Origin: an uncultured Desulfobulbus sp.
Lineage (GTDB): Bacteria; Desulfobacterota; Desulfobulbia; Desulfobulbales; Desulfobulbaceae
DNA length: 64,000 nucleotides
Reading direction: 5' to 3'
Assembly (NCBI RefSeq): GCF_963664075.1
Contig: NZ_OY760916.1
Coordinates: 4,250,710 to 4,314,709, forward strand
A model generated the notes under the pieces. The model searched no databases, was not told the DNA's origin, and saw nothing but the letters and a program-made list of their open reading frames with translations. Shown here in pieces: positions 18,201 to 26,836 of this stretch. Numbering within the stretch: position 1 is the first letter of the stretch; every line of letters begins with the position of its first letter. The position numbers and the translations under genes were made by a program.

Positions 18201-18351
18201 ATTGGTTAAAAGTGAGAATCTTTTTTAAGAAGTAGGTGAGAATTCTGCGTGTACCGTAGGGCTCGCAGGATCGATGATTTGGTTATACTCAAGAGATCGG
18301 GGCAGCGCAACAGGGCCTTCCCAGGGCTTTACCGACTTCTTTCTGAACGTT

Positions 18352-18369
18352 TTTTGATCAAAATACAAT
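18352..18369 (+). promoter_or_regulatory. Palindrome plus possible -10 upstream of the thioesterase gene
   Basis: In the 235-bp divergent gap between radA and the thioesterase gene there is a perfect 12-bp palindrome TTTTGATCAAAA (18352-18363) followed at once by TACAAT (18364-18369), a good -10 hexamer. The matching -35 position reads TTCTGA, which is weak. The arrangement could be an operator overlapping a promoter. The assignment is tentative. Confidence 0.25.
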
Positions 18370-18435
18370 CAATTCCCAATAACCAGCAGATAGACTTTTC
18401 TACTGGCATAATTTGAGCAGATGGAGACTCTCCCC

Positions 18436-18849
18436 ATGCACTACGTGGCCACAAAAATATGTCGAACCAGTGAAATAGGAATAAACGGCAACCTGTTTGG
18501 TGGGACCATGCTTTCCTGGCTTGATGAGGCGGGAGCTGCCTACGCAGGGTATCTTTGCCGGGATCCCAATATAGTGACGCTCAAGATGGAAGAGGTGCTC
18601 TTCAAACGGCCTGTTAAGATCAGTCACCATGTGCGCATTTATGCCCGGGTGTACAAGATGGGAAAATCTTCGATTACCCTGGATGTGGAGGCGAGGCGGT
18701 TTGATTTTGAAAAAGAGCTGGAGGAGAGCGTCTGCTCGACCCGCATGGTCTATGTCAAGATTGATCCCCAGGGAAATCCCACCCCTATTGATGCACGTTT
18801 ACGGGAAAATATGGATCAATCCATCAGTGCATTGATGCAGCGATTATAG
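18436..18849 (+). CDS. Acyl-CoA thioesterase (hotdog fold, YciA-like)
   Basis: 137 residues from the ATG at 18436, which has GGAG nine bases upstream; an in-frame ATG at 18421 would add five residues but has no ribosome site. The sequence carries the hotdog acyl-CoA hydrolase signature GNLFGGTMLSWLDEAGAAYA (NxxGGxxxxxxDExxxxxA), with the Asp of LDEAG as catalytic candidate, then VTLKMEEVLFKRPVKI on the central helix and strand. It hydrolyses acyl-CoA to free acid and CoA in the cytoplasm; chain-length preference cannot be read from sequence. It lies 45 bp upstream of pyk and may be cotranscribed with it. Confidence 0.87.
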   Translation: MHYVATKICRTSEIGINGNLFGGTMLSWLDEAGAAYAGYLCRDPNIVTLKMEEVLFKRPVKISHHVRIYARVYKMGKSSITLDVEARRFDFEKELEESVCSTRMVYVKIDPQGNPTPIDARLRENMDQSISALMQRL

Positions 18850-18893
18850 GTTTTTTTTATCAGTTTTCTGTAAAAAGTCATAATGGTGTTTGT

Positions 18894-20354
18894 ATGTATA
18901 CTCCCCCTGTTCTTCCCCAGTGTAAAACCAAGATAGTCTGCACCATAGGTCCGGCAACCGACTCCCTGGAGATGCTGACCCAGATGTTGGAAGCGGGGAT
19001 GACCATTGCCCGGCTTAATTTTTCCCACGGTGATTTTCGCGATCATGGCGTGGTTATTGGCCGGATTCGTCAGGCCGCAGAGCAGGTAGGGCGGCCGGTG
19101 GCTATCATGGCAGACTTGCCGGGGCCCAAAATTCGTATTGGTACCCTTGCCGAAGAGCCCATTGAGCTAAAAATTGGGGATCCTTTTACCTTGACCACCG
19201 AGGAACTCATCGGCAATGGGGAGCTGGTGTCTGTGACCCTGAAGGAGCTGCCCCAGGCTGTACAGCCTGGAGATTTGATCTTTATCAATGATGGCCTCAT
19301 TCAGGTGAAGGTGGAGCGGATTGAAGGCGAGCAGGTTCACTGCCATGTGGTGGTAGGGGGCCGTCTGCGTTCGAAGAAAGGGTTGAATCTCCCGGGGATC
19401 GATCTGGGGATATCGGCCTTTACCGCCCATGATCGGGAGTGCATGCAGTTTGCCCTGAATCAAGGGGTTGACGCGATCAGTCAATCCTTTGTCAACAGTG
19501 CAGCCGACATTCAGGCTGTCCGTGCGGCAGCCCGTGAGATGGGCTTTGACCCCTTTATCATCGCCAAAATAGAACGCGCTTCTATTCTCAGCCGTATCGA
19601 TGAGGTCATGGAAGCTGCCGATGGAGTTATGGTGGCCCGTGGAGATCTGGGCGTGGAATTGCCCATTGAAGAGATCGCGGTGATGCAAAAGATGATCACA
19701 GCTCGGGCTAACATCTTTGGCAAGCCGGTGATTACAGCAACCCAAATGCTGGAATCCATGATTAACAACCGAAGGCCTACCCGTGCCGAAGCCACGGATG
19801 TTGCCAATGCCATTCTCGATGGAACAGACGCGGTGATGCTTTCCGAAGAATCAGCCTTGGGACGTTATCCGCTGGAGGCTGTCCGCATGCTGGTACAGAT
19901 TGCCCTGGCAACAGAACCGCACCGTACCAAAAAGAGTTACACCAAGCAGCCCGAACACCCAATTTTTTGTGAAATTCGTGAGGTCGATTACATCGCCTCC
20001 AGTGTGAACTCCATTGTTGGTCAGAATGACACCGTGGCAGCCATCCTCACTCCCACCGACAGTGGATTGACCGCGCGGCGGTTGGCACGATTCAAACTGC
20101 CGACCTGGATTATCGCGGTGAGTTCCAACAAACAGACCTGCCGGGAATTACTCTTTTCTGCGGGGGTGTTTCCGCTCTATGAGACAACGCATCCTGGAGA
20201 TTGGACGACTATCGCCCGTGATTATGCCAACCGTTTTGCCCTGAAAGGGAGCTGTATCATTCAGACGGAAGGCCCGTCACCGGAAAACCCACATAGAAAC
20301 CATAAAATGGAGATCATTGATCTGCGTGAAATCGGGCCTAAAGCTTGCGGGTAA
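18894..20354 (+). CDS. pyk: Pyruvate kinase
   Basis: 486 residues. It catalyses PEP + ADP to pyruvate + ATP. The start KTKIVCTIGPATDS is the universal pyruvate kinase N-terminus (substrate-binding region); MARLNFSHG appears here as IARLNFSHGD; the active-site strand is DPFIIAKIERASILSRIDEV and the metal-binding motif is GVMVARGDLGVELP. The regulatory C-terminal domain (NDTVAAILTPTDSGLTARRL) is present and has the usual T-x-S/T-G-x-T loop. No swivelling PEP-utiliser domain is appended. It is followed by an inverted repeat and by pckG, which runs the opposing gluconeogenic flux. Confidence 0.96.
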   Translation: MYTPPVLPQCKTKIVCTIGPATDSLEMLTQMLEAGMTIARLNFSHGDFRDHGVVIGRIRQAAEQVGRPVAIMADLPGPKIRIGTLAEEPIELKIGDPFTLTTEELIGNGELVSVTLKELPQAVQPGDLIFINDGLIQVKVERIEGEQVHCHVVVGGRLRSKKGLNLPGIDLGISAFTAHDRECMQFALNQGVDAISQSFVNSAADIQAVRAAAREMGFDPFIIAKIERASILSRIDEVMEAADGVMVARGDLGVELPIEEIAVMQKMITARANIFGKPVITATQMLESMINNRRPTRAEATDVANAILDGTDAVMLSEESALGRYPLEAVRMLVQIALATEPHRTKKSYTKQPEHPIFCEIREVDYIASSVNSIVGQNDTVAAILTPTDSGLTARRLARFKLPTWIIAVSSNKQTCRELLFSAGVFPLYETTHPGDWTTIARDYANRFALKGSCIIQTEGPSPENPHRNHKMEIIDLREIGPKACG

Positions 20355-20708
20355 AGAAGGTCGAAAATCTCTCTCCCTTGCGTTTTCAAGCCGCTGCATT
20401 GCTTCAGCGGCTTGGGACGTTTTCCGGGCTGAATTCTTTGTTCCACCGTTCAATTTTTTCGCAGCTCGTTATGGTCGCTTGGTGCGCTCAATTTTTTACC
20501 TGCGGTGGTAAAATATCCTCTTGTCCTTCCTTGATTTTTTCCTTTATTGTGCTCTAATCGAGAAAAAAATGGATATTTGTTCATTCCTGTTTGCGAATTC
20601 TTGCAAATCGAGCTACATATCTCCCTTTACAAACTTGTAAATAGCTGTCTGGGGGCAGTTAAACTTAAAAAATTTCGAGCGCAGAGAGAGTATTTCCACG
20701 GAGGCAGG
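20355..20708 (+). other. Intergenic region between pyk and pckG with a perfect stem-loop
   Basis: This 354-bp gap contains a perfect 10-bp inverted repeat, CAAGCCGCTG at 20387-20396 and CAGCGGCTTG at 20405-20414 with an 8-base loop, followed by GGACGTTTT. It probably terminates pyk transcription, although the T-run is short and offset. The rest is A+T-rich leader for pckG, with no coding sequence that I can support. An in-frame extension of pckG back to 20547 exists but has no ribosome site and lacks family similarity. Confidence 0.5.
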
Positions 20709-22643
20709 ATGTTGGAGTATAAGAAGGGCGTTGATATTTTATCAGCGGTTGGCGGGGTTACGACCATTGGCGAGGCAAAACAGCTGTTTGCACAGCAACT
20801 TGATGAGAAACATTTAGCGCGCCTGGCTAAAATCACCAACGAAGAGGCGCTGCTTAAAGTTGCAAACGCCATCGCCATGTGTGAACCCAAAGCGGTCTAC
20901 ATTCACACCGGCAGCGAGGAAGACAGAGCTTTTGTCCGTCAGTTGAGCCTGGAGAAAAAAGAAGAAAAATCATTGGCCATCGAAGGACATACAGTGCATT
21001 TTGATCTTCCTGAAGATCAGGGCCGTATGGTCAATCAGACCCTCTATATTGCCAACGAAGGAGAGCAGGTTTCTTCTTTGGCGAAAAAGGAGTTGCGTGA
21101 TGAATCCCATGCTTACATGAAAGAGCATATGCGGGGCATCATGCAGGGGATGACCATGTTCGTTGGCTTTTACAGCCGCGGTCCGGTTGGAGCCAAGGCA
21201 GCTATTCCCGCCATCGAGATTTCCAGCTCCACCTATGTCATGCATTCCGCTGAGTTGCTGTACCGCAACTGCTATGCTGACTTTGACGCCGAGGTTACTC
21301 GCCGTGGTGAGTTTTTCACCAATGTCCACTCCGAAGGAACCAATCGCTCCGAAGATATTCCCAAGGCGCGTATCTACATGGATCGCAGTTGGCAGACCAC
21401 CTTTTCCACCTTTTGTACCTACGCGGGCAACACCCTGCTGATGAAGAAGGGCAATCATCGTTTTGCCTCAGACTGTGCCATGTACAAATACAACGGCGTA
21501 GAGCTTTCCGAGCACATGTTCATCACCGGCATGACTGGCCCTGGTGGTCGTAAAACCTTCTTTGCAGGTGCAGCGCCTTCCGGTTGCGGCAAGACCACCA
21601 CCGCCATGGTCGGGAGCGACTTTGTCGGCGACGATCTGGCTCAGATGTGGATCGAAGAAGACGGAACCCTGCGTGCGGTCAACCCTGAGATTGGTATCTT
21701 TGGCATCATCGAAGATGTGAATCAGGAGGGCGATCCCCACCTGATGAAGTGTTTGCGTAAGCCTGGGGCGGAGGTTATTTTTTCTAACGTCCTGATCGAT
21801 GCGCAGGATAAACCTCGCTGGGTTGGCGATGGTGAGCCCGCTCCGGAGCAAGGCGTCAATTTCCAGGGCGAGTGGACCCCGTCCATGGAAAAGGTGCCCA
21901 TGTCCCATCCCAATTCACGCTGCACCCTGCGTGCGGATAACATTGCCAACCATAACAAGGCCGCCAATGCGGATCCCGCAGGCTTGGTTGTTGAGGTCGT
22001 GACCTATTCCGGTCGTGACAGCAACACCATGCCCCCCATCTGGGTTGCCAAAACTATGGATGCTGGTGTCGCAATCGGTGCTTCCATTGTTTCCAAGGCA
22101 ACAGCAGCTGAGATTGGTGCGACTGGCGTGAACCGTCAGCCTTGGGCCAACACCCCCTTTGTGGCCGGCAATCTGGCAGACTACCTGGATGCGCAGTTCA
22201 ATTTCTACGGCAATCCCAAGATGAGCCGTAAGCCGATCATGTCGGGTCTCAACTACTTCCTGACCCACGAGGCGCGTGGTAGTGAGGGGAATGGACTGCT
22301 GGGGGAGAAGCGCGATGTTCATGTCTGGCTGGGATGGCTTGAACTCTACACCCACGGTGATGTGGAAGCCATCGAGACCCCCATCGGTATGATTCCCAAA
22401 TACGAGGATTTGAAAAAGCTCTTTTCCGAGAAGATCAATAAAGAGTACCCGGAATCACTCTACACCATGCAGTTCTCCCTCTATGTCGACAATGTCATTG
22501 CACGTATCGACCTGCAGGAAGAGGCTTGGCGGAAAGAAGAGGGGGCCTCTGAGCGATTGTTTGCCGTCTATGCCGAGCAGAAGGCAGCCTTGCTCAAACT
22601 GAAATCTGAGAAAGGCGAGATCGTCAAACCTCAGGATCTGTAA
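20709..22643 (+). CDS. pckG: Phosphoenolpyruvate carboxykinase (GTP)
   Basis: 644 residues from the ATG at 20709, chosen because CGGAGGCAGG lies directly upstream. The sequence has the kinase-1 loop APSGCGKTTTA, the kinase-2 region FVGDDLAQMWIEEDG, the Mn/GTP-binding segment FGIIEDVNQEGDPHLM and a GTP-type C-terminus. The enzyme converts oxaloacetate + GTP to PEP + CO2 for gluconeogenesis. It stands alone between an upstream stem-loop and a bidirectional terminator shared with convergent transketolase. The start region reads GGAGGCAGGATGTTGGAG, with three closely spaced GGA/AGGA motifs overlapping the start codon; this could be a CsrA-type target but is only suggestive. Confidence 0.93.
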   Translation: MLEYKKGVDILSAVGGVTTIGEAKQLFAQQLDEKHLARLAKITNEEALLKVANAIAMCEPKAVYIHTGSEEDRAFVRQLSLEKKEEKSLAIEGHTVHFDLPEDQGRMVNQTLYIANEGEQVSSLAKKELRDESHAYMKEHMRGIMQGMTMFVGFYSRGPVGAKAAIPAIEISSSTYVMHSAELLYRNCYADFDAEVTRRGEFFTNVHSEGTNRSEDIPKARIYMDRSWQTTFSTFCTYAGNTLLMKKGNHRFASDCAMYKYNGVELSEHMFITGMTGPGGRKTFFAGAAPSGCGKTTTAMVGSDFVGDDLAQMWIEEDGTLRAVNPEIGIFGIIEDVNQEGDPHLMKCLRKPGAEVIFSNVLIDAQDKPRWVGDGEPAPEQGVNFQGEWTPSMEKVPMSHPNSRCTLRADNIANHNKAANADPAGLVVEVVTYSGRDSNTMPPIWVAKTMDAGVAIGASIVSKATAAEIGATGVNRQPWANTPFVAGNLADYLDAQFNFYGNPKMSRKPIMSGLNYFLTHEARGSEGNGLLGEKRDVHVWLGWLELYTHGDVEAIETPIGMIPKYEDLKKLFSEKINKEYPESLYTMQFSLYVDNVIARIDLQEEAWRKEEGASERLFAVYAEQKAALLKLKSEKGEIVKPQDL

Positions 22644-22697
22644 GAGAATTCCTTTGCTCTCACCTCTCAAGGCTGAGAGTGGGATCGAGTAAGTGAT

Positions 22698-22738
22698 AAA
22701 AAAAACCGGAGCTGCTTGAGCGGCTCCGGTTTTTTTTA
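22698..22738. terminator. Bidirectional rho-independent terminator between pckG and tkt
   Basis: Perfect 9-bp stem AACCGGAGC (22704-22712) and GCTCCGGTT (22723-22731) with a 10-base loop, flanked by an A-run on the left and a run of seven or more T on the right. It serves pckG on the + strand and the convergent transketolase gene on the - strand. Confidence 0.92.
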
Positions 22739-22758
22739 TTGTCCAGACTGATGAAAAA

Positions 22759-24651
22759 TTATTTTCCCAGAAGTTGTTTCACCTTCTCCTGAATATCGGC
22801 AGTGCCCAGTCCCTGGTAGGGGATCTGCTCGGAAAGCCCGCCCATACCATCTTTCCAGGTACCCATGGCGCCAAATTTAGGCGCGAATCCGCGCTCCAGT
22901 AACCAGCTGCCGTAGCGGCTGCCCAGTCCTGTTTTGGTGTTCTGGGTCTCGACGATCAGTGCCATCGGGCTTGCACCTACCTTGGCCAGCATCGCCTCAT
23001 CAATCACGTTGAGGACCGGTTTGTTGATCAGGCCGATATTGATCCCTTCTGCTTTGAGTTCCTCAACCACATGCAGACAGCGGTAAAGCATCTCTCCGTA
23101 GGAGATGATGTAACCGTCCTTACCTTCACGAATGACCTCGTCCTTATCTGCCTGGAACTCGTAGCCTTCGCCGTAGAATTTTTCTCCCTGTTCATTGAGA
23201 ATGAAGGGGGTCGCTGACCGGGTGGAGAAAACAAAACGCAGTCCTTGATCGTAAAAGACCTTCCCCAGCAGTGCTTCAAGTTGGAGGGCATCCGCCGGAA
23301 AGTAGAGGCGGGTCTGGTCGTTCTCGGCCAGGCCGTTGTCGGCAAAGAAGTTGTTGATGCCAAAGTGACAGGTGTTGTCTGCCATGTCATCCACACCGGA
23401 GTGGGAAAAGTGGGCCAGGACATTGGCCTGGTTGAGGCGAGCCATGGTGATTTCAGAGATCACCATTTCCTGGAAGGCGGCAAAGGTTCCGAAGATACCC
23501 TGTTTATCCGGGGTGGATCCAAAACCGGCGGCGACGGAAAAGTTATTGCGCTCCATGATGCCACCGTGGACGTAGACATCCGGACAGTTTTTGCGAATAT
23601 GGTGCAGACCGCAGGAACCTTCCAGGTCAGAGTCAACAACAATGACCTTTGCTTTGGGGTTGTCCATTTTGGCCAGGTGATCACAGATGATTTTACCAAA
23701 GGCGTCACGGTTTTTGCCCTGCTCAGGGGTGCTTCCCTTGTATTCTGCCTTGGGGCCTTTTTCCGGTTTTTGCTCGAGCATGGCTACAGCGGCAGTGTGC
23801 CCTTTGGCATTTAAGTAATCAACCGCCAGATTGACCGGAATAACATCATGCCCTTTGGGAAGCCCTTCAATGCCCGCAACACCCACAGCCATTTTACGGC
23901 GGATGACAACGGCTGCCGGACCTTGGGTGGTAATGGCCTGGCGAATGTGCTGATAGAGTGTATCAATGTCTTCGCCATCGCAGGTGGTCACGGCCAGCCC
24001 CTGACCAGAGAGGGTATTGACCAGATCATAGCCCTGCATGTACTCGGTGGGATGACCGGCAATGGTCACGTCGTTATCATCGAGCAGCAGAGTCTGATTG
24101 AGTTTACGGGCAACGGCATAACGGGCCGCCTCGGCATCATCACCTTCCTGTTGGGAACCGTCACTGCCAAACATGAACACGGTTTTTCCGGGATTGGCTT
24201 CAGTAACACCGTTGACATGGCTCCACATGTGACCCAGGCGACCGGAGCTAAAGAAGATGCCCTCTTCCTCGTGACGTTCAGGATGACCGTAGAGTCCCTG
24301 TTTAAACTCGCGGTAATGGAGCAGAGCTTCGGGTTTTTTGTAGCCGTTCAGCACAGCCATGATGTACTGGATAGCAACACGATGGCCCGCCTCGTCAAAG
24401 TAGACCGGGTAGCAGGAGTCGCCCCCCTTCATGAACCCATCGGCGATGAGAAGCTCGGGCACGATGTCATAGGCACCACCGGTGTGTCCACCAAGCCCTT
24501 TGGTGTTGGCCAGCGCGGTGAAAAAAACGATGGCATCACGAACGAGGTTAATGTTTTTCTGGAGGGTGGCCTTCTGGTCGTTATCCAGGCTCTCCTGGCT
24601 GAGGGAGAACTTCAAAGGCTGGTAAGCCGTGAGATCAATCGGAAAAATCAT
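22759..24651 (-). CDS. tkt: Transketolase
   Basis: About 630 residues from the ATG at 24651 (AAGGTAAC upstream); an upstream in-frame start at 24717 adds 22 residues without a ribosome site. It is a thiamine diphosphate enzyme transferring two-carbon ketol units in the pentose phosphate pathway. Support: the N-terminal GLGGHTGGAYDIVPELL, the ThDP-binding block FMFGSDGSQQEGDDAEA ending in DDNDVTIAGHPTEY, and the pyrimidine-domain segment with VDSDLEGSCGLHHI. The sequence resembles the unusual transketolases of anaerobes and differs noticeably from the E. coli TktA pattern, so 1-deoxyxylulose or dihydroxyacetone synthase-type specificity cannot be fully excluded. It is monocistronic. Confidence 0.88.
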   Translation of the reverse strand: MIFPIDLTAYQPLKFSLSQESLDNDQKATLQKNINLVRDAIVFFTALANTKGLGGHTGGAYDIVPELLIADGFMKGGDSCYPVYFDEAGHRVAIQYIMAVLNGYKKPEALLHYREFKQGLYGHPERHEEEGIFFSSGRLGHMWSHVNGVTEANPGKTVFMFGSDGSQQEGDDAEAARYAVARKLNQTLLLDDNDVTIAGHPTEYMQGYDLVNTLSGQGLAVTTCDGEDIDTLYQHIRQAITTQGPAAVVIRRKMAVGVAGIEGLPKGHDVIPVNLAVDYLNAKGHTAAVAMLEQKPEKGPKAEYKGSTPEQGKNRDAFGKIICDHLAKMDNPKAKVIVVDSDLEGSCGLHHIRKNCPDVYVHGGIMERNNFSVAAGFGSTPDKQGIFGTFAAFQEMVISEITMARLNQANVLAHFSHSGVDDMADNTCHFGINNFFADNGLAENDQTRLYFPADALQLEALLGKVFYDQGLRFVFSTRSATPFILNEQGEKFYGEGYEFQADKDEVIREGKDGYIISYGEMLYRCLHVVEELKAEGINIGLINKPVLNVIDEAMLAKVGASPMALIVETQNTKTGLGSRYGSWLLERGFAPKFGAMGTWKDGMGGLSEQIPYQGLGTADIQEKVKQLLGK

Positions 24652-24989
24652 AAAGTTACCTTGTATGGAAAAGTTTATCCTGAATCCCTGACAGCGAGTG
24701 GCCGCTGAACAACGCATTCGTATTAAAGAATGCTCGTGGTTTCAAGTTTATAAAAACGGTACGAGCAACGTGTTGAAAACCCGTTCTTTAAGGATCAAAA
24801 AAGTAACAGCACTGATACCAGAATCTTCAAATTCTGCAAGTATGATCTGGTTAATATGCTGTTGTTGTTTGCTGCTTTGAGAGGATCACTTGCGTGGGAA
24901 AGCGATCAACGGTAAAAGGTCGGAGGTATTCAATAAAGTTCAATTGTCACACTAGGCAAAGTGGAGTAACCACCCTAGAGGAGTTAGCT
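24652..24989. other. Divergent intergenic region upstream of tkt and the DUF7352-like gene
   Basis: 338 bp without a supportable gene. It holds a perfect inverted repeat GCATTC (24714-24719) / GAATGC (24728-24733) with an 8-base A+T spacer, 63 bp upstream of the tkt start, a possible operator. Near the other end AGAGGAG (24977-24983) is the ribosome site of the small gene. No clear -35/-10 pair was identified. Confidence 0.4.
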
Positions 24990-25301
24990 ATGAAAACTAT
25001 CTGGAAGTTTGAACTCACCCCTAATCGCCTACAATCGGTGCCTATTCCTTTTGGAGGCCAGATTCTCACAGTCAAGGTTAAGGACGATAAATCCCCCATG
25101 CTCTGGGTGCTTGTTGACCCAGAAATGCCGCCCAGAGACAGGTATCTGGGTATTTATACCACAAATACGGAGTTACCAAATGATCCAGGACGCTATATCG
25201 ACAGTTTTCTAATTTTCGAGGGTAGCTTGGAATTTCACCTTTTTGAACTGGAAAATCCCTCAGAAGAGGCTGTCGAGGGAGAAATGCAAGAAGATAGCTG
25301 A
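24990..25301 (+). CDS. Small DUF7352-like protein of unknown function
   Basis: 103 residues from the ATG at 24990, with AGAGGAG seven bases upstream; a longer in-frame version from 24894 lacks a ribosome site. The pattern MKTIWKFEL, a hydrophobic pair of strands with GGQILTVKV, then LWVLVDP and finally FLIFEGSLEFHLFEL matches, from memory, the DUF7352 family, found in phage and plasmid genes as well as chromosomes. It is expected to be a small beta-rich cytoplasmic protein. No catalytic residues are apparent. It is convergent with purU, with three bases between the stops. Function unknown. Confidence 0.65.
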   Translation: MKTIWKFELTPNRLQSVPIPFGGQILTVKVKDDKSPMLWVLVDPEMPPRDRYLGIYTTNTELPNDPGRYIDSFLIFEGSLEFHLFELENPSEEAVEGEMQEDS

Positions 25302-25304
25302 TCT

Positions 25305-26186
25305 TCAGGTAAAGACGATGGTGCGATTTTGAAAAACCAGGAGCTGTCTTTGCAAATGATGCCAGATCGATCGTGAGAGAATCACCTTTTCGAGATCCCG
25401 CCCTTTTCGGACCAGGTCATCAATAGAATCGGCATGGCTAACGCGGATGATGTCCTGGGCGATAATGGGGCCAGCATCAAGATCTGCAGTCACATAGTGT
25501 GAGGTGGCTCCAATGACCTTTACCCCACGTTCAAAGGCTGAGTGGTAGGGCTTGGCACCGGGAAAGGCGGGAAGGAAAGAGTGGTGAATGTTGATGATAT
25601 TGTTGCGGTAGTGTTCGATAAAATCGGCTGTGAGAATCTGCATATACCTGGCCAGCACGATAAATTCGATATTGTGTTCGGCCAGGAGAGCAAGCTGCGC
25701 CTGTTCCTGTTCCTCTTTGTTGTGCTTGTTGATCTCAAAGTGATAAAAATCGATACCGAATTGTTGCGCGACAGGTTCCAGGTCACGGTGATTGCTGATA
25801 ATCAGCGGGATATCGACTTCCATCTCTTTGGATTTCCAGCGAGAGAGGATATCGTAGAGGCAGTGGGGCATTTTTGAGACAAAAATTGCCATGCGAGGCA
25901 GTTCATGTGAAAAATGGAGTTGCCATTTCATCTCATATTTTTGAGCTATAAGAAGATCAAAGTATTCACCGATCTTGTCATCAGGAATGATAAAATCAGA
26001 AAGTTCCCATTCTATGCGCATGAAAAATACCTTGAGATGTGTGTCAACATGCTGATCAAGGTAAGTGATGTTGCCGTTATTTTTGAAAATGAATTCGCTG
26101 ATTGTGGCAACGATACCTTTGTTGTCGGGGCAATGGATCAGCAGGGTGGCAGAGGCGCTATTGGATTGGGAAATGGGTGTACTCAT
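25305..26186 (-). CDS. purU: Formyltetrahydrofolate deformylase
   Basis: 293 residues, normal length. It hydrolyses 10-formyl-THF to formate and THF. The N-terminal ACT-like domain opens LLIHCPDNKGIVATISEFIF; the C-terminal formyltransferase domain has NIHHSFLPAFPGAKPYHSAF with the catalytic histidine and the ATSHYVTADLDAGPII block containing the conserved Asp. In anaerobes using C1 metabolism it balances folate pools and supplies formate for PurT. It stands alone, facing a 650-bp gap. Confidence 0.95.
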   Translation of the reverse strand: MSTPISQSNSASATLLIHCPDNKGIVATISEFIFKNNGNITYLDQHVDTHLKVFFMRIEWELSDFIIPDDKIGEYFDLLIAQKYEMKWQLHFSHELPRMAIFVSKMPHCLYDILSRWKSKEMEVDIPLIISNHRDLEPVAQQFGIDFYHFEINKHNKEEQEQAQLALLAEHNIEFIVLARYMQILTADFIEHYRNNIINIHHSFLPAFPGAKPYHSAFERGVKVIGATSHYVTADLDAGPIIAQDIIRVSHADSIDDLVRKGRDLEKVILSRSIWHHLQRQLLVFQNRTIVFT

Positions 26187-26836
26187 AAGATACAGTCAGT
26201 GAAAATGACCCAGTAACAGGTCGAAAAATTAGTAATCTCGTCAGGTGTGCTGAGCATGCTACGAAGCTCGCAACGTCGATCTGATGGCTCTTAAACGAGA
26301 ACAACAGGTAAACAAATGAAAATTGAGGCCGATAAAGATGAACAATCGCCGGTTTCTACCTGTTTTGATGTTTTTTGGCAAGAATGGAAAGGCGCTGAAG
26401 CCCACTATTTAGCCGTTTGGCGTTAAAAATTATCGTCACTCAAAAAAAATCCACCGCAAGAAACTCTCTGGATCTGTGAGGTTCAAAAAATTTAACAGGA
26501 GTACAAAAAATACCATTTTTCTTCTCGGGACACATGTGGGATACTTCAGATACGATGCTGCTTACAATAAGATCTTGATACGTTAGTTTTTTTTTAAAAT
26601 TGGACGTAAGTGACGTAAGGATAGGCTTATACGAAAGATAAGAGGGGGGAAATGTCAGAGTTGTGAGTAGGTTTTCGAGGGGGGAGCCGATAAGATGATA
26701 AATATCAGGGGAAAACAGTTCGTAACTTGACAAAGAGTTTAATTTATGTGCTTAATAATAGCCAGGTGGAAAAAATTGTATAATTTTTACTAGTTCCCCT
26801 TCATTACCGCCCTTTACCCCCCCAAATAGACGAACT
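26187..26836. other. A+T-rich intergenic region between purU and pilM
   Basis: 650 bp upstream of the pilus operon. It holds no gene that I can support with confidence. A 36-codon reading frame at 26316-26426 is listed separately. Possible promoter elements for pilM are TTGACA (26727-26732) and TATAAT (26779-26784), but their spacing (46 bp) is wrong for one promoter, so each would need another partner. A reverse-strand 97-codon frame (26440-26733) has no ribosome site or family features. Confidence 0.45.
26316..26426 (+). CDS. Possible 36-residue small protein
   Basis: A short frame preceded by ACAGGTAAACAA, giving a weak AGG ribosome site seven bases before the ATG. The product ends with DVFWQEWKGAEAHYLAVWR, an aromatic-rich amphipathic segment that is less random-looking than most short frames. 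There is no family match. It is reported as a candidate only. Confidence 0.2.
   Translation: MKIEADKDEQSPVSTCFDVFWQEWKGAEAHYLAVWR

Noticed and set aside
18354-18371. FNR-like site TTGAT...ATCAA upstream of the thioesterase gene
   Set aside because: Half-sites are separated by eight bases instead of four.
23848-24708. 286-codon forward frame opposite transketolase
   Set aside because: It is antisense to the conserved N-terminal half of tkt and shows no recognisable family.
26440-26733. Reverse 97-codon frame in the purU-pilM gap
   Set aside because: No ribosome site; sequence lacks domain features and lies in A+T-rich DNA.
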